From the NCBI GenBank assembly GCA_030019395.1, contig JASEES010000005.1, positions 1 to 64,000 on the forward strand: a DNA stretch of 64,000 nt. Reading direction: 5' to 3'. Positions 44,861-53,896 of the stretch are shown in pieces. This DNA comes from Methanolinea sp. (lineage in GTDB: Archaea > Halobacteriota > Methanomicrobia > Methanomicrobiales > Methanospirillaceae). The notes under the pieces are model-generated. The model was not told the DNA's origin, ran no database searches, and worked only from the letters and a program-made list of their open reading frames with translations. The position numbers and the translations under genes are program-made. Numbering within the stretch: the stretch's first letter is position 1; the number at the start of each line of letters is the position of its first letter.

Positions 44861-46138
44861 ATGAATCTGCGGCGTATTGTATTTCTGGCCGTTTTAATCA
44901 GTCTGTTGTGTGTCCCGGCCCTCGCGGGAGTCAAGTACCTCGCGGGAGAGCCGGACCTCTCTGCAGCAATTCAGGGCAGAAACGAGTTTTCCCCCGGAGA
45001 GGACGTCACACTCCGGGTAACAATCGAGAACCGGGGACTGGTGGATATGAAGTTCGTCCAGTCAGGGATCATCGAGAGGGAGGATCTCCCCAACACGGCA
45101 AAGCTCGTGAAAGCGACACTCGAGGCCGGAGACTCGCCGTTCATCATCAAGGCCGACCCACAGGTCGTCGGGGACATCCCGGGCGGGAAGTCTGCCACTG
45201 TCTCCTTCGCGGCAAAGATCCCTTCAGACGCTCCTTCAGGGAACTATACCCTCCCCCTGCATGTCCGGTACTCCTACCTGAAGACTGCGGAGCAGTATGG
45301 GCAGGATGCCATCTCCTACACCTACCGCGACGTTGAAGAGACGATCCCGCTCATGGTCCGGGTGCAGCCGAGGGCAATGCTCGAGGTGATTGCAATGAGT
45401 GGCGAGGCTCTCAACGCGGGAACGGAGGGGTACCTCTCCCTCTCGGTACGGAATAAGGGCTACGAGGATGCACGGGACACCGTGGTTTACCTCTCCCGTA
45501 ACGGCAACAGCCCCATCGTCCCGACAGACAGCAACATCTACATCGGTGAATTCCCCGCGGGAAGCACCCGCGATGTCAGGTTCCGCGTGTCTGTATCGCG
45601 GCAGGCAAGCGAAGGCTCTTATCCTGTCGACATATTCTGCAAGTACACAAATAACGAGGGAGATACGGTAACCTCTGACACGGTTACCGTCGGCGTCCCG
45701 GTCAGCGGGAAGATATCGTTTGCTGTTGTCTCTCCCCCGGCCGAGGCCAGGGCCGGGGGAAAAACCGTGATAAAGGTTGTCTACGAGAACACCGGTTCGG
45801 CAACGGCCCGGGACGCCCAGGCCCGAATCAGTGCCGTGGATCCTTTTTCGAGCAACGATGACTCGGCCTACCTTGGCGACATCGCGCCGGGTGAGAGGGC
45901 GGTCGCCCTGTACGAGGTCAACGTGGACGCAGGGGCAGTCCTCAAGGAATACGGACTCGACTCGGAGATAAGGTACCGGGATGCCCTCGATAACAGCGTG
46001 ATCTCGGACACGATGAAGGTCCGCGTAAAGGTTGTCAGTCCGGGGATCTCTCCGCTCGCAATTGCCGGGATATTCGTGCTCGTCGCGCTTGCAGCCGGTG
46101 CGGTCTATTATATACGGAAAAACCAAAAGAAAGGGTGA
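44861..46138 (+). CDS. Secreted, membrane-anchored surface protein with CARDB/COG1361-type domains
   Basis: 425 residues. A signal peptide (about 1-22, cut after ALA) leads to repeated Ig-like beta-sandwich segments of the COG1361/NEW3-CARDB type (about 30-170, 175-285 and 290-390), each opening with a V.IENRG or V.NKG/VYENTG strand. A single C-terminal membrane helix (about 397-417) with a KNQKKG tail anchors it outside the cell. Such proteins are common archaeal S-layer-associated adhesins or scaffolds. It is the divergent neighbour of trmB and shares the palindrome. The glucose-6-phosphate isomerase gene starts on its stop codon. Confidence 0.87.
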   Translation: MNLRRIVFLAVLISLLCVPALAGVKYLAGEPDLSAAIQGRNEFSPGEDVTLRVTIENRGLVDMKFVQSGIIEREDLPNTAKLVKATLEAGDSPFIIKADPQVVGDIPGGKSATVSFAAKIPSDAPSGNYTLPLHVRYSYLKTAEQYGQDAISYTYRDVEETIPLMVRVQPRAMLEVIAMSGEALNAGTEGYLSLSVRNKGYEDARDTVVYLSRNGNSPIVPTDSNIYIGEFPAGSTRDVRFRVSVSRQASEGSYPVDIFCKYTNNEGDTVTSDTVTVGVPVSGKISFAVVSPPAEARAGGKTVIKVVYENTGSATARDAQARISAVDPFSSNDDSAYLGDIAPGERAVALYEVNVDAGAVLKEYGLDSEIRYRDALDNSVISDTMKVRVKVVSPGISPLAIAGIFVLVALAAGAVYYIRKNQKKG

Positions 46139-46833
46139 TGGAAGACTGGAAGAAGTATGCAGGGTCCCCGGTGACCCGGAGCGTGGAGGATCTCAGACCC
46201 GTCCTCCGGAACCCCGCCTGTGACCTGGACGGCCCTGCCTACCTGATGTTCCGGGACATCGCACGGTCACCCGTCGACAGGGCATGGCTCTCGGAGAGAC
46301 ACCTGCGCTATGACGTAACCTGCATCCCTCCCCGGGATCTCTGCGGCGAGTTCGTCAAGACAAAGGGGCACTATCACCCGGACAACCCGTCCGGTATGGG
46401 GTATCCGGAGGTCTACCAGGTCCTCTCGGGGAGGGCCCATTTTCTCCTCCAGCGCCGCGATCTCGGGAGGATCGTCCTCGTTCCGGCAGGGGAGGGCGAG
46501 ACAGTCCTTGTTCCGCCTGGGTACGGGCATGTCACCATCAACCCGGGAGAAGGCGACCTCGTGATGGCAAATATCGTCTCTTCCTGTTTTGAGAGCGACT
46601 ACCGGTTCTACGAGGAGAATCGCGGAGCCGCGTACTACGAGCTCGTCTCGGGGGAACTCGAGAAGAACCCACGCTATCCTTCCGTTCCCCCGGCAGAGAC
46701 GCGGCAACCGTACGAAATAACCCCCGGGCCATGGCGTGACGGCTCCCTCTACGGATACGTGGAGAGAAGGGACGAGATACTCTGTGCCCTCGTCTATCCC
46801 GAGAGGTACATGCACACCCTTTCCATCCTATAG
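46138..46833 (+). CDS. pgiA: Glucose-6-phosphate isomerase, archaeal cupin type
   Basis: 231 residues. The cupin metal ligands H78, H80, E91 and H131 fall in TKGHYHP, GYPEVYQ and GYGH, the exact pattern of the archaeal cupin-type isomerase (cPGI) that interconverts glucose-6-phosphate and fructose-6-phosphate. ATG 46138 shares one base with the upstream stop; a GTG at 46135 is the alternative. Length matches the longer cPGI class. It overlaps the convergent NAD synthetase gene by 6 bases at the 3' end. It may be under the same operator as the surface-protein gene, consistent with a TrmB-controlled sugar response, but that is inference. Confidence 0.9.
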   Translation: MEDWKKYAGSPVTRSVEDLRPVLRNPACDLDGPAYLMFRDIARSPVDRAWLSERHLRYDVTCIPPRDLCGEFVKTKGHYHPDNPSGMGYPEVYQVLSGRAHFLLQRRDLGRIVLVPAGEGETVLVPPGYGHVTINPGEGDLVMANIVSSCFESDYRFYEENRGAAYYELVSGELEKNPRYPSVPPAETRQPYEITPGPWRDGSLYGYVERRDEILCALVYPERYMHTLSIL

Positions 46834-47568
46834 GAGGCTTGGGGCAGGGCGGCGCTTGTGCTCGCTTGCCCTGACCATGGAGAGGACCCGGTCTTCGACG
46901 GGGTTTTGGCTGGTCCATCCGTTTTGTTCGAGTGATTTTAATGCGGCATCGATCTCGGGATAGCTCAGTCCAATCTCGGCCTCGTCGCTCTGGCCCTTCC
47001 ACAGCCCTGCAGACGGCACCTTGCGGAGCACGCGTTCCGGGATGTTTTCCATCGTTGCTGCCAGTTCGTAGACCTCTGTCTTGTAGAGGTGGAGGATGGG
47101 CTGGACGTCCGCCGCGTTGTCCCCCCACTTCGTGCAATACCCGATCATGTACTCGGTCCTGTTCGATGTCCCACAGACGAGCATCCCCAGCCGGTTGGCA
47201 TGGTAATAGAGAATTGCCATCCGGGTGCGGGCCATCAGGTTTCCAAGGAGCGTCCGGTCATCCTGAAACCCCGGAACCGACCGGTACGCAGAAAGGACGG
47301 GCTCGATGCTTATCGTCCGGAAATCCATGGAAAGCCTCTGGCACACCTCCCCGGCATCGGAGATATCGGAAGGTTCCGAAACGCCGCTGGGCATGATGAG
47401 ACCGAGTACCCGCTCCGGCCCGACTGCCCTGCAGCACATGGTTGCGGCAACGGCTGAATCGATCCCGCCCGAGACCCCGATGACATAACCCCTGCTCCCG
47501 CTCTTCCAGTAAACATACCTGAGGAGCTGTTCGATCCTCCCGAGTGCACACCCTGCTTCCTCGTCCAT
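46828..47568 (-). CDS. nadE: NH3-dependent NAD+ synthetase
   Basis: 246 residues from ATG 47568. The PP-loop SGGIDS is at 33-38, with the downstream GTSNRTEYMIGYCTKWGDNAADVQPI stretch that binds deamido-NAD and ATP in NadE. There is no glutaminase domain, so ammonia is the nitrogen donor, as is usual in archaea. It forms NAD+ from nicotinate adenine dinucleotide. The frame is open further upstream but runs into the potassium channel gene and is not protein-like. It lies 5 bases after that gene on the same strand. The C-terminus overlaps the convergent pgiA gene by 6 bases. Confidence 0.92.
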   Translation of the reverse strand: MDEEAGCALGRIEQLLRYVYWKSGSRGYVIGVSGGIDSAVAATMCCRAVGPERVLGLIMPSGVSEPSDISDAGEVCQRLSMDFRTISIEPVLSAYRSVPGFQDDRTLLGNLMARTRMAILYYHANRLGMLVCGTSNRTEYMIGYCTKWGDNAADVQPILHLYKTEVYELAATMENIPERVLRKVPSAGLWKGQSDEAEIGLSYPEIDAALKSLEQNGWTSQNPVEDRVLSMVRASEHKRRPAPSLL

Positions 47569-47573
47569 TCGCC

Positions 47574-49298
47574 TCACAGGAGATCTCTCTGGGTGACCCT
47601 GATGAACTTTCGCAGCCCCCGGGGAAAACCCATTACGAGCAGTATGTCGCCTGCATGGACGGAGGTCTCCCCATCGGGGTAGATAATGGACTTTTCTTTT
47701 CCCTGGATCCCAAGAATGCGGACGGCACAACTCTTCTCGATCGAGGAGACCGTTGCGGGTATCCCGGTGGAGTACCGCCCCCGGACAATGACCTGCCCGT
47801 TCGGGAGCGAGAGGATGATGTACACGGTGTCCGCGAGGAGGACACCGGCGACGATCTGGCCGCCGATGCTCGGGAGGAGGGCGACGTAATCGGCACCTGC
47901 CCGTGCCAGCTTATCCACGGACGCAGCATCGTTTGCGCGGGCGAGGATCCGGGTCCGGGGGTTTAGGTTCCGGACCATGAGAGTGGTGAGGATGTTGCGG
48001 GAGTCATCGTTTAAGGCAACGATGCAGAAGTCCGCGTCCCGGATCCTCGCCTCGAGAAGGGTATCCTCGTCCTCGGCATTTCCGACCACGATATTGACGG
48101 GGTAGGGTTTCTGGTCAACCACCACGCACTCCATCCCAAGGGCCGTCAGTTCGCGGTATGCCGATCGCCCCACGTCGCCAAACCCGGTAACCACACCGAG
48201 AAATCTGGTCTCGCCGGGTGGGAGGAAGAGATCGGCAACCAGTTTCTCGACAGAGCTCATCCATGTCAGGAGGAAGAGCATTGTCGAGGTGTCTAGCACC
48301 TCGTCGGGACCGGGGAAAAAGGAAAACTGGCCCCTGCGCGAGATGAGAAGGCATTCCGCGCCGAACCGCGGGGAGAGTTCCAGTTCACCCAGCCGGTGCC
48401 CTGCTGCCGGAGATCCCGCAAGAACCGGGATGTTGATGATGCGGAGGGGGTCTCCCGCCCGGGGTGTCACCCGGATGCCGTTTTCATCGACAACGGTCTC
48501 TTCAACCAGCGTATCGACATGCGAGGTGAGTGCCACGTGCCGGGCGAGGATCTGGCCGGTCACGTGCTTGGGTGAAAGCACGCTATCCGCCCCCGCGTAC
48601 CGCAGGTAACGCTCAAAAGAGAGCTTGTCAACGACCGCGATGATCCGTGCTTTTGTCATTGCCCTCATCCCGATGATGATGCTTGCCGTGGTCTGCTCCT
48701 CCTCGCATACCACAACATGCCGGGCCTTTTCCACCCATGCACCTTCCCATGTTTCATTGTCGTGGTAACTGCCCCAGATCACGTAAACGCGCTTTCCAAA
48801 GAGGTCCGAGAGCATAAAGGCTGTCTCCTTCTGGTCCACGATGATCACGACCGGGAGCTCCGAGATGAGCAGGCTTTCGACGAGCGCCTTCGTGATGGGG
48901 TTATGACCGACGATGACGACGTGTCCCGAGATTTCATGGGAGATACGCTGCGGGGGCGAGGGCTGGAGGTGGGACCCGATGGTGGGGATGAGGAGGAGGG
49001 GGATGACCATGAAGATCTGGATGATCCCCGAGACCATCATGAGGATCACGATCAGGACAGTGTACTGGTTTGTGAAGGGGAGGAGATCCCCGTAGCCTAC
49101 CGTCGTGATCGTCTCGAGAACAAAGAGGAGTGATGCCGGCCACGTGATGGGTTTTCCCTCGAGCAGGGGGTAGGCATAGTGGAAGAGCAGGGTGTATAAA
49201 GCGATCTGGGCCCCGAAAATGAGGAAGTAGATGATGGCTTTCACCCTCCGGGACCCGTGGAGGAGCCTCCACAGGGTTACTTTCCGGTCACGCACCAT
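47574..49298 (-). CDS. Two-RCK potassium channel
   Basis: 574 residues. Two membrane segments (about 18-42 and 78-105) flank a pore with TTVGYGD selectivity filter (about 65-71), the hallmark of potassium channels. Two TrkA-N/RCK units follow (about 125-245 and 360-480), each with a Rossmann VIVGHNP or VVTGFGDVG start, plus TrkA-C domains (about 265-345 and 490-570). This resembles MthK-like or Kch-like channels with tandem RCK domains in one chain, gated by Ca2+, nucleotides or voltage. Its ATG lies 11 bases inside the 3' end of the NcsA gene. Confidence 0.92.
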   Translation of the reverse strand: MVRDRKVTLWRLLHGSRRVKAIIYFLIFGAQIALYTLLFHYAYPLLEGKPITWPASLLFVLETITTVGYGDLLPFTNQYTVLIVILMMVSGIIQIFMVIPLLLIPTIGSHLQPSPPQRISHEISGHVVIVGHNPITKALVESLLISELPVVIIVDQKETAFMLSDLFGKRVYVIWGSYHDNETWEGAWVEKARHVVVCEEEQTTASIIIGMRAMTKARIIAVVDKLSFERYLRYAGADSVLSPKHVTGQILARHVALTSHVDTLVEETVVDENGIRVTPRAGDPLRIINIPVLAGSPAAGHRLGELELSPRFGAECLLISRRGQFSFFPGPDEVLDTSTMLFLLTWMSSVEKLVADLFLPPGETRFLGVVTGFGDVGRSAYRELTALGMECVVVDQKPYPVNIVVGNAEDEDTLLEARIRDADFCIVALNDDSRNILTTLMVRNLNPRTRILARANDAASVDKLARAGADYVALLPSIGGQIVAGVLLADTVYIILSLPNGQVIVRGRYSTGIPATVSSIEKSCAVRILGIQGKEKSIIYPDGETSVHAGDILLVMGFPRGLRKFIRVTQRDLL

Positions 49299-50181
49299 GG
49301 CTCACCTCGTCGAGTATCCCGCAGCTCCGGCAGGTCGTCCCGCAGGGCTCCCCGCACCGGGAACACACATGCAGCTCCCCCGTCCGGCCTGCACCGAGTT
49401 CTGCCAGTTCCCTGCCGAGGTTCACGAGGGCGAACCGGGCAGACGGGTGGTTCCACGCATATGCATTGAGCATCTGCCGCACCTCTGCACGCATCGCGTT
49501 CTGCGAATAGGGGCATCGCCCCGTGTCCACCGTTCCGCACCGGAGGAAGGAGTAGAGTGCAACCTCGCGTTCCGGGATTGAAAGGAAAGGCTTGATCCGC
49601 GGGACCATTCCGGGTACGGGGTGCGTTCCCCTGAGAAGACGTGCGGTATCCCCCCGCAGCACGTTCATGAGGACAGTCTGGGCCTCGTCGTCGAGGTTGA
49701 AGCCAAAGGCAAGTTTCGTTGCCCCCGCGTCCCTTGCAGCGGCATTGAGCAGGTGCCTCCGGAGAACACCGCAGTACGTGCAGGAGAGTGCACCGCCCTT
49801 CCTCTCCACGATCTCGTCGACCGTTATCCCGTAAGCCTCCCGGAACGAAACGGTCATGTGCGGGATATCCAGTTCACGGGCCCTGGCCCCGGCACGGGAC
49901 GGGTCCCGGTACCCAGGGATCCCCTCGTCCACCGTGATGGCAACGAGCGATACGTCTTTCCGGCGCGAGAGGAGCGAATGGAGGAAAAAGAGGAGTGCTC
50001 CCGAGTCCTTTCCGCCCGAGAACGCCACGGCGATCGTATCACCCCGCGAGACCCACCTGTTTTCCCGGATTGTTCTCTTTGCCTTTGCCTCGAAGTCCGC
50101 AAAGAAGTGTTCCCGGCAGAGGTGGAGACCTGAATAACGCTGAAATAGAACAGCAGGACGCCTGCATTTGTCGCAGCGCAT
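49288..50181 (-). CDS. ncsA: tRNA 2-thiolation protein NcsA/Ctu1 (TIGR00269)
   Basis: 297 residues from ATG 50181. N-terminal zinc finger (C3, C6, C22, H25), PP-loop SGGKDS at 55-60, CTYC pair at 134-137 used in thiolation, and a C-terminal zinc finger ending CSRCGEP and CRSCGIL. This is the Ctu1/NcsA ATP-dependent enzyme that makes 2-thiouridine at tRNA wobble position 34, with sulfur supplied by a ubiquitin-like protein. A TATA element on the minus strand about 22 bases upstream (ATGATAAAGG) predicts a nearly leaderless mRNA. Divergent from the rio2 gene, 53 bases away. Confidence 0.9.
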   Translation of the reverse strand: MRCDKCRRPAVLFQRYSGLHLCREHFFADFEAKAKRTIRENRWVSRGDTIAVAFSGGKDSGALLFFLHSLLSRRKDVSLVAITVDEGIPGYRDPSRAGARARELDIPHMTVSFREAYGITVDEIVERKGGALSCTYCGVLRRHLLNAAARDAGATKLAFGFNLDDEAQTVLMNVLRGDTARLLRGTHPVPGMVPRIKPFLSIPEREVALYSFLRCGTVDTGRCPYSQNAMRAEVRQMLNAYAWNHPSARFALVNLGRELAELGAGRTGELHVCSRCGEPCGTTCRSCGILDEVSHGA

Positions 50182-50197
50182 AGAGGTTATCAGATCA

Positions 50198-50222
50198 ACC
50201 TTTATCATCAGCATAGATAAAT
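50198..50222. promoter_or_regulatory. Divergent promoter region of ncsA and rio2
   Basis: The 53-base gap between two ATGs holds CCTTTATCATC and ATAGATAAAT. The first, read on the minus strand, sits about 22 bases before ncsA; the same element or the second would serve rio2 on the plus strand. Both mRNAs would be almost leaderless, fitting the absence of a ribosome site at either gene. Confidence 0.5.
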
Positions 50223-50234
50223 TGTGTAGCAGAC

Positions 50235-51092
50235 ATGGCCATTTCTGCCGAGACGATACGGCAGCTCCATCCCTACGAGACCCGGATTCTGCACACCCTG
50301 GAACGGCTGATGGGTTCCCATTCATGGGTTCCCCTCGACCTCATCAGGAAAAGGGCGGGCTTTTCCGAATCGGAGACGCTGTTCCGCCTGGGCACCCTCA
50401 TGGAGAAGGGGATGGTCCGGTATGACGTGGTGCCTTACGAAGGGTACAGCCTGACATTCCTGGGTGCCGATACCCTCGCGCTCCTTTCCCTGTCCCGCCA
50501 GGATACCCTCTCTGCACTCGGCCCCCTCGTCGGGGAGGGCAAGGAATCGGTCGTATACGAGGGGCTGGGCCTTGGCCGCGTGGCAGTCAAGTGCCACCAC
50601 GTGGGTCAGCGGTCGTTCCAGTCGGTGCGGCTCTCGCGGGAGTACATTGCTGAAAAGACGCACTGCCCATGGATCTTTGCATCGAGGGCATCCGCAGAGA
50701 GGGAATACGAGGCTCTCAAAAGGCTGCATCCCGGAGCCAGGGTCCCTCTGCCCGTTGGCCGGAACCGCAACGTCATCGTGATGGAGTTCATCGAAGGGAC
50801 GACGCTCAACCGGACGAGACCGGCAGACCCTGCCGGCGTCCTGGCTGCCATCCTCGAGCAGGTCGCGATCGCGTACTCGCTCGGCGTGATCCATGCCGAC
50901 CTTTCCGAGTTCAACGTGATGCTCGACAGGAAGGGAGTCGTCCTCATCGACTGGCCCCAGTGGGTCACGCCCGACCACCCCAATGCCGGGCAGATACTTG
51001 CCCGTGACGTGGAGAATATTCTCCGTTACTTTAACCGCAAGTTCGGTATCGTGGCAGACAGCACCGAGGAGATCGCGAGGGTGACGGGATGA
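50235..51092 (+). CDS. rio2: RIO2 serine/threonine protein kinase
   Basis: 285 residues. The N-terminal winged helix (about 1-85) is specific to Rio2. The kinase core has a GKESVVY glycine loop (102-108), catalytic Lys near 119, HADLSEFN active-site loop with D222, and IDWPQ with D239. RIO2 acts in late small-ribosomal-subunit maturation. It overlaps the DUF460 gene by 4 bases, forming a rio2-DUF460-thiL operon. No ribosome site; a nearly leaderless mRNA is likely. Confidence 0.92.
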   Translation: MAISAETIRQLHPYETRILHTLERLMGSHSWVPLDLIRKRAGFSESETLFRLGTLMEKGMVRYDVVPYEGYSLTFLGADTLALLSLSRQDTLSALGPLVGEGKESVVYEGLGLGRVAVKCHHVGQRSFQSVRLSREYIAEKTHCPWIFASRASAEREYEALKRLHPGARVPLPVGRNRNVIVMEFIEGTTLNRTRPADPAGVLAAILEQVAIAYSLGVIHADLSEFNVMLDRKGVVLIDWPQWVTPDHPNAGQILARDVENILRYFNRKFGIVADSTEEIARVTG

Positions 51093-53044
51093 AGGTCTTT
51101 GGAATCGACGTGATCACGGGATCGGTGCGGTCGCGGTCACGGCGGCCACGGTATGCCCTTGTGATCCTCTCCGGGACAAAGATAACAGAGGAGACGGAGG
51201 TCACGGGATTCCGCCTCCTCCGGAGGCTTGCAGAGGAAAAGCCCGATATCCTTGCCGTCGACAGCCTGCAGGAAGTCGCGCAGGACACGCACGATCTCTA
51301 CGCGTTCCTCCAGATGCTCCCCCCCTCCGTCCGGCTCGTCCAGGTGACGGGGGGCGAGAAGAAGGAGACGCTCGGGAAGGTCGCCAGCCGCTACAATATC
51401 AGCTTCAACAGGTTCGACCCGTTCGACGAGGCCCGGACGATCGCCCGGGTTGCATCACTCGGAGCCGGGTCGGAAGTCATTGCGTTTGAGAACGAGAGCG
51501 AGATCGTTGTCAGCAGGCACAGGTCCCCGGGCAAGGGCGGGTGGAGCCAGAACCGGTACTGCAGGAAGATCCACGGGGCTGTCCTCCAGAAAGCCAGGGA
51601 GATCGAGATGGCACTCCTCGCTGCGGGCGTGAAATACGAGAAGAGGGAGACCAGGGCATTTGGAGGCTGCAGCAGGGTCTCTTTCTCGGTCCAGGCACAA
51701 AGAGAGGAGATCCCGGTCTCGGCGTACCGCGGTGCAGACGTCCAGGTCAGGATCCACGGCAAAAGGCTCGACCGGATCCGGTTCCGCCCCCTCACCGGGA
51801 AGCCGCGGTACCTCATCGTGGGGATCGATCCGGGCACGACCACGGCTGTGGCAGCGCTCGATCTCGACGGGAACCTCATGCACATGGAGAGTTCCCGCCA
51901 GTTGTCCATGGCCGGGGTGATCGAGACCCTGTACCGGGTCGGAAAACCCCTCATTATTGCCTCTGACGTCCACGAGATGCCCTATTCCGTGGAGAAGATC
52001 CGGCGTGCCTTCAACGGCGTCGCCTACACGCCGAAGGCTGACATGAGCGTCGAGGCCAAGCATGCACTCACGCAGGACTATGATCCCCGGAACGACCACG
52101 AGAGGGATGCCCTTGCCGCGGCCATCGACGCGTACCGGGCGTACAGGAACAAGTTCCAGAACCTTGTCAGGAGGATCCCGCCGGGCTATGACATCGACGA
52201 GGTGAGGGCCGGCATCGTCCGGGGACAGTCCCTCGAACAGGTCATCGGGGAGATGACCGAGAAGGCAACCCCCGCCGGGGAGGAAGAGGCGCCTGACGTC
52301 AGGATCGATGCTGCACGGGACGAGAAGGTACGCGTCCTCGACGGGACGATAAAGAGGCTCCGGGCACTCGTTGCCGAGCTCCAGGAGGAGATCCACAGGA
52401 AGGACGAGCGGATCGCAAGGCTTGAGACCCGCTTAAAGAAGGTGAGGTCCCGCCAGGACCAGCGGATACGGTCTGATGCCGAGATCACGAAGAGGGATGT
52501 CATCATCGCGAACCTGCGAAAACGTCTCCGCAGCGAGGAGAAAACGACAAAGCAGCTCCGCAAGAGGATCATGAAGATGCGGGAGTTCGACGAGGCACTC
52601 CTCTCGGGAGAGACAGTCCCCCTGAAGATCCTCTCTGCCCTCACGAAGGAAGGGGTCAGGGCACTCTCCGCGGAGATGGGAATCCGCGAGGGAGATGTCC
52701 TCTACATCAACAGGATAGAGGGTTTCGGGAAGGTGGCCCTCCGGGAACTGGCAGAAGCCCGGATCGGGGCGCTCCTCGTCGATGAAAACCAGAACGAGTC
52801 TGCATTCCACGAGATCGAGGAATTTTTCCGGGAGTCCGGGATAGCCGTCCTCTCGACACGCGCCGTTCGCGCCGTCGTGAAAGGGAACCGGGGGGCTGCG
52901 GACCCGGCCGAGTTCCGGTCGGCGATGCGCGAGTGGAAGGAGTCGCAGGAGAGGTACGAACGGGAGAAGAAGGGACAGCTCGTCCTGCAGATATTCGAGG
53001 AATACCGGACGGAGCGGGGCAGGGAGATGAGGAAAGTTGGATGA
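51089..53044 (+). CDS. COG2433/DUF460 RNase H-like protein with coiled coil
   Basis: 651 residues. An N-terminal alpha/beta domain (about 1-220), an RNase H-like segment beginning IVGIDPGTTTAVAALDLDGNL (about 246-370), then a long charged coiled coil (about 405-500) and a C-terminal domain (500-640). The order matches the archaeal COG2433/DUF460 family, whose role is unknown but which is thought to act on nucleic acid. It overlaps rio2 by 4 bases and thiL by 8 bases. Length is normal for the family. Confidence 0.85.
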   Translation: MKVFGIDVITGSVRSRSRRPRYALVILSGTKITEETEVTGFRLLRRLAEEKPDILAVDSLQEVAQDTHDLYAFLQMLPPSVRLVQVTGGEKKETLGKVASRYNISFNRFDPFDEARTIARVASLGAGSEVIAFENESEIVVSRHRSPGKGGWSQNRYCRKIHGAVLQKAREIEMALLAAGVKYEKRETRAFGGCSRVSFSVQAQREEIPVSAYRGADVQVRIHGKRLDRIRFRPLTGKPRYLIVGIDPGTTTAVAALDLDGNLMHMESSRQLSMAGVIETLYRVGKPLIIASDVHEMPYSVEKIRRAFNGVAYTPKADMSVEAKHALTQDYDPRNDHERDALAAAIDAYRAYRNKFQNLVRRIPPGYDIDEVRAGIVRGQSLEQVIGEMTEKATPAGEEEAPDVRIDAARDEKVRVLDGTIKRLRALVAELQEEIHRKDERIARLETRLKKVRSRQDQRIRSDAEITKRDVIIANLRKRLRSEEKTTKQLRKRIMKMREFDEALLSGETVPLKILSALTKEGVRALSAEMGIREGDVLYINRIEGFGKVALRELAEARIGALLVDENQNESAFHEIEEFFRESGIAVLSTRAVRAVVKGNRGAADPAEFRSAMREWKESQERYEREKKGQLVLQIFEEYRTERGREMRKVG

Positions 53045-53894
53045 ACGCGCGTTAAAACGTGTTGTTGCCTCGGTGGTCGGGAAGGATGCGGTCCTCGACG
53101 ACTGCGCAGTCCTTGCCCTCGGGGACACGTTCCTGGTCGCGACGACCGATATGCTCCACGAGAGCACGGATTTCCCGGAATGGATGACGGACAGGGAGAT
53201 CGGGTGGATGAGTGCTGCAGTCACGCTCTCTGACATCGCAGCAATGGGTGCCCGCCCTTCCCTCGTCCTCCTCGCCGCCGGGCTCGACTCCCCTTCCCGC
53301 CTCGAAGAGATCCTCACCGGGGCCCGGGATTGCTGCTGCACCTGCGGTGCGACGCTCGCGGGGGGCGATCTCGACGCTCACAGGGAACTGACGCTCGTCA
53401 GCTCGGGCATCGGGTTTGCAGATCGTCCTGTCCGGAGGTCAGGTGCCCGGCCCGGTGACCTGGTGGGAATCGTCGGGATTCCCGGGCGGGCACAGGCGGC
53501 GCTCGAGGGGTACAGCAGGTTCCGGGAATACCTGAGCACCCCGAAGCCCCGGATCGGGGAAGGTCTCGCCCTTGCCGCTGCAGGCGCCTCGTCCATGATG
53601 GATATAAGTGACGGGCTGCTTGCCTCCCTCGAAGACATGCGGCAGGCGAGCGGGCTAGGATATGCAATCGAGTCGGAAAAGATACCCGGGGTACCGGGAG
53701 TCCCGGACGATGTTGCGCTCCGGTTCGCACTCCTTGGCGGAGGGGACTATGGACTCCTCTTCACCATCCCGCCGGGAAAGAGTATCCCCGACATGCCCGA
53801 GATTTTTGTCATCGGGCGCGTCATTGAAAAATCCCAAATCATCGTTGACGGCAGGCCCGTGGAAGGGACAGGGTACCAGCACCACTGGGACTAA
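53037..53894 (+). CDS. thiL: Thiamine-monophosphate kinase
   Basis: 285 residues from TTG 53037. ThiL phosphorylates thiamine monophosphate to thiamine diphosphate with ATP. DDCA near residues 21-24, TTDMLHESTDFP, and AAVTLSDIAAMGARP (the Mg-ATP site) are present in family order, with MMDISDGL in the C-terminal half. It belongs to the AIR synthase/HypE superfamily. The TTG start, overlapping the DUF460 stop by 8 bases with a GAGG sequence before it, is the only reasonable codon in frame. It ends 2 bases before the convergent TPR lipoprotein gene. Confidence 0.9.
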   Translation: MDERALKRVVASVVGKDAVLDDCAVLALGDTFLVATTDMLHESTDFPEWMTDREIGWMSAAVTLSDIAAMGARPSLVLLAAGLDSPSRLEEILTGARDCCCTCGATLAGGDLDAHRELTLVSSGIGFADRPVRRSGARPGDLVGIVGIPGRAQAALEGYSRFREYLSTPKPRIGEGLALAAAGASSMMDISDGLLASLEDMRQASGLGYAIESEKIPGVPGVPDDVALRFALLGGGDYGLLFTIPPGKSIPDMPEIFVIGRVIEKSQIIVDGRPVEGTGYQHHWD

Positions 53895-53896
53895 AT